Assembly: GCA_933822405.4 (NCBI GenBank)
Contig: CAKOGP040001668.1
Coordinates: 401,806 to 465,805 of the forward strand
Direction: 5' to 3'
From: Cylindrotheca closterium
Lineage: Eukaryota > Bacillariophyta > Bacillariophyceae > Bacillariales > Bacillariaceae
Length of the DNA stretch: 64,000 bases
Shown: positions 62,738-64,000 of the stretch, one piece after another
Layout of the letters: each line of letters starts with the position of its first letter
Numbering within the stretch: position 1 is the stretch's first letter
Made by a program: the position numbers and the translations under genes
The notes under the pieces: generated by a model
What the model saw: only the letters and a program-made list of their open reading frames with translations
What the model was told of the DNA's origin: nothing
Database searches by the model: none

Positions 62738-63535
62738 TTACCGCAATTTCCATGGATTGCCTTCATCATCTTCATCTTGCAATTCAATTCCCCAGTCCAT
62801 AGCAAACAATTTCTTTCGCAACTCCCGCTCTATTTTGCCCGTCCACCGCTTGTTGGGATTCTCATCTCGTTCCACCTCGTCGAGCTTTCCGACGGCATCG
62901 ACAAAGAGCTCCATAATGGGGGAACACCGACTCCGACTTTGAGGAGGCCCCGTTTCGCAAATCCGTTTGAAAATCTTTTGGACTTGCTCTTTGGAATACC
63001 GATCGTCTCGCAACCTGCACAAGACTTGATCGACCGAGTGCAAGAGTTGAGTGTCGTCGTCGACTTGGTACTGAACTAGCAAATCGTCAATCCAACTGTC
63101 AATTTTGCTATTTTGGAGGGCTAGCTGATGGTCCTTTTGTTCCTGCAAGGCTTTGGCTTGGTTATTGGCTTCCTCGCGTAATTGCTGAGCCTGTTGCTTC
63201 AATAAAAGGGCTTGGCTCAAGGCAGTAGATGAGGACGAGGAGGGAGTAGTGTCGTCATCATCCTTTTCTTCTTTTTGGAGTGTAGCAGTAGTGCTAGTAG
63301 TAGTAGTAGTAGCATTGTTGTTGCCCATATCTTCGTTTTCACTTGATGTATAAAATAAATGACTGAAAGAAGACTGTGTTGATGACGGCTTTGTTGTAAC
63401 ACTAAAAGTAGCTGTAGCAGTAGCAGTATCAATATCAATATCAATGCCACATCGTCTCCGCTGTGAGAGAAACGCATTGCTACGGTCTATCATTTGCAAC
63501 AAAAGGCATAGCAGTAGCGTTGCTTGCACTAGCAT
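62738..63535 (-). CDS. Plastid-targeted protein of unknown function
   Basis: A 265-aa intronless protein. The signal peptide (LVQATLLLCLLLQMIDR) is followed by SNAFLSQRRR, a clear plastid-type motif with Phe and a basic stretch. After Thr/Ser low complexity comes a coiled coil rich in Gln and Ala (LLKQQAQQLREEANNQAKAL), then a conserved-looking alpha-helical C-terminus (SKIDSWIDDLLVQYQVDDD, YSKEQVQKIFKRICETGPPQ, SPIMELFVDAVGKLDEVERD, GKIERELRKKLFAMDWGIEL). The family is not recognised; relatives would be expected in other diatoms. Confidence 0.65.
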   Translation of the reverse strand: MLVQATLLLCLLLQMIDRSNAFLSQRRRCGIDIDIDTATATATFSVTTKPSSTQSSFSHLFYTSSENEDMGNNNATTTTTSTTATLQKEEKDDDDTTPSSSSSTALSQALLLKQQAQQLREEANNQAKALQEQKDHQLALQNSKIDSWIDDLLVQYQVDDDTQLLHSVDQVLCRLRDDRYSKEQVQKIFKRICETGPPQSRSRCSPIMELFVDAVGKLDEVERDENPNKRWTGKIERELRKKLFAMDWGIELQDEDDEGNPWKLR

Positions 63536-63857
63536 GGTTGCTTGAAATAAGAAAGGAATGTGTTGTTGACGTTTCTATGGATCCTCTTTCACCATTTGCC
63601 ATTGACCGGAGAATGACTGCAATCGAATATTATGATGTTGACGAGACGAAGGATATTATTTTATTATTTTATGGAAACGGAATGAACAGAATTTTCAGAA
63701 TTCCTTTCTTCAGGATAGTCGACTCGTCCGACTACTGATTAGATCCTCAACTCTTACTGTTATTGCTCGAACCATGGAAAAGGACGTATGATTATTACTT
63801 CTATGGCACAGTATGACGTGTATAATATATACACGTCAATACTATAACAAGATCATT
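63536..63857. promoter_or_regulatory. Divergent promoter with a CRE-like palindrome
   Basis: About 320 bp between divergent starts. At 63814-63838 TGACGTGTATA and its reverse complement TATACACGTCA are separated by 3 bp, a perfect palindrome with a TGACGT core at each end, 19 bp before the ATG at 63858. TGACGT is the core of CO2/cAMP-responsive elements described in Phaeodactylum. Confidence 0.5.
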
Positions 63858-64000
63858 ATGCCTGTCCATCCAGAAGCCACGGGCATCGCCTCACCAGCAG
63901 CCAAACCATCTCTAGATGACCCTTTTGACATCATGCAAGAATGGACAAAGGTGTCGTTCTTGCAGGGGTCGGGGCATCTTATACAGCACCCCGATTCAAT
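63858..64000 (+). CDS. Start of an unknown gene, cut by the window edge
   Basis: From ATG at 63858 the frame stays open to the end of the window (47 complete codons), reading MPVHPEATGIASPAAKPSLD, then DPFDIMQEWTKVSFLQG. There are no domain features in this short part. The perfect palindrome directly upstream supports a real promoter, but the gene cannot be identified. Confidence 0.4.
   Translation, partial: MPVHPEATGIASPAAKPSLDDPFDIMQEWTKVSFLQGSGHLIQHPDS

Noticed and set aside
1..64000. tRNA, rRNA or spliceosomal RNA genes
   Set aside because: No conserved tRNA arms or box sequences were noticed by eye; a covariance-model scan would be decisive but could not be run.

Overview
The window is eukaryotic nuclear DNA, most likely from a pennate diatom. 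The support is: short GT-AG introns (about 70-290 bp) whose removal restores conserved reading frames; signal peptides that end in ASAFAP-like cleavage motifs (SDAF, NGFVP, NGFAIIP, SNAF) typical of diatom plastid targeting; and diatom-rich families (predicted AAA_16 ATPases, helicase-associated-domain proteins, BspA/DUF285 surface proteins, Crinkler-like kinase proteins, TPR multigene families). Seminavis is a guess from gene style only. Joined frames were checked by hand for intron phase, not by transcript.

Layout. 1-9.1 kb: a GFA/CENP-V enzyme, a decayed AAA_16 ATPase, and facing it an intact 1117-aa AAA ATPase. 9.4-16.1 kb: a propeller-like repeat protein, an EEP (CCR4-like) nuclease, and two neighbouring paralogues with an unnamed helical domain that is present twice in each. 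16.7-22.8 kb: a TLDc protein, a membrane protein with a 32-aa acidic repeat, a plastid LON-domain protein and a plastid helicase-associated-domain protein. 23.4-33.6 kb: an accessory zone with decayed TPR genes, a SnoaL/CaMKII-association-like protein, a Crinkler-like kinase protein, a 295-bp tandem array inside 154-bp direct repeats, and a captured fragment of a tetraspan gene.

33.8-38.4 kb: a MYND protein, a mitochondrial-type protein and NSA2. 38.4-47.4 kb: a spliced kinase and a BspA-like gene, between them tandemly duplicated broken copies of both genes' 5' ends plus another TPR relic. 47.7-63.9 kb: mostly housekeeping: a tetraspan acidic-tail protein, an RS-rich protein, LST8, an OS-9-like ER lectin, plastid PNPase, an intact TPR protein, a GT49 glycosyltransferase, a sulfotransferase, a plastid protein, and the start of one more gene at the right edge.

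Functions that fit together: ribosome assembly (NSA2), TOR signalling (LST8), ER quality control (OS-9-like), organelle RNA decay and proteostasis (PNPase, LON-domain protein), glycan building and sulfation (GT49, sulfotransferase). The most unusual material is the pair of double-domain paralogues, the segmental duplication between kinase and BspA gene with nonsense codons that can be dated against paralogous copies, the perfect 295-bp array, and recurring CRE-like TGACG palindromes close to start codons.
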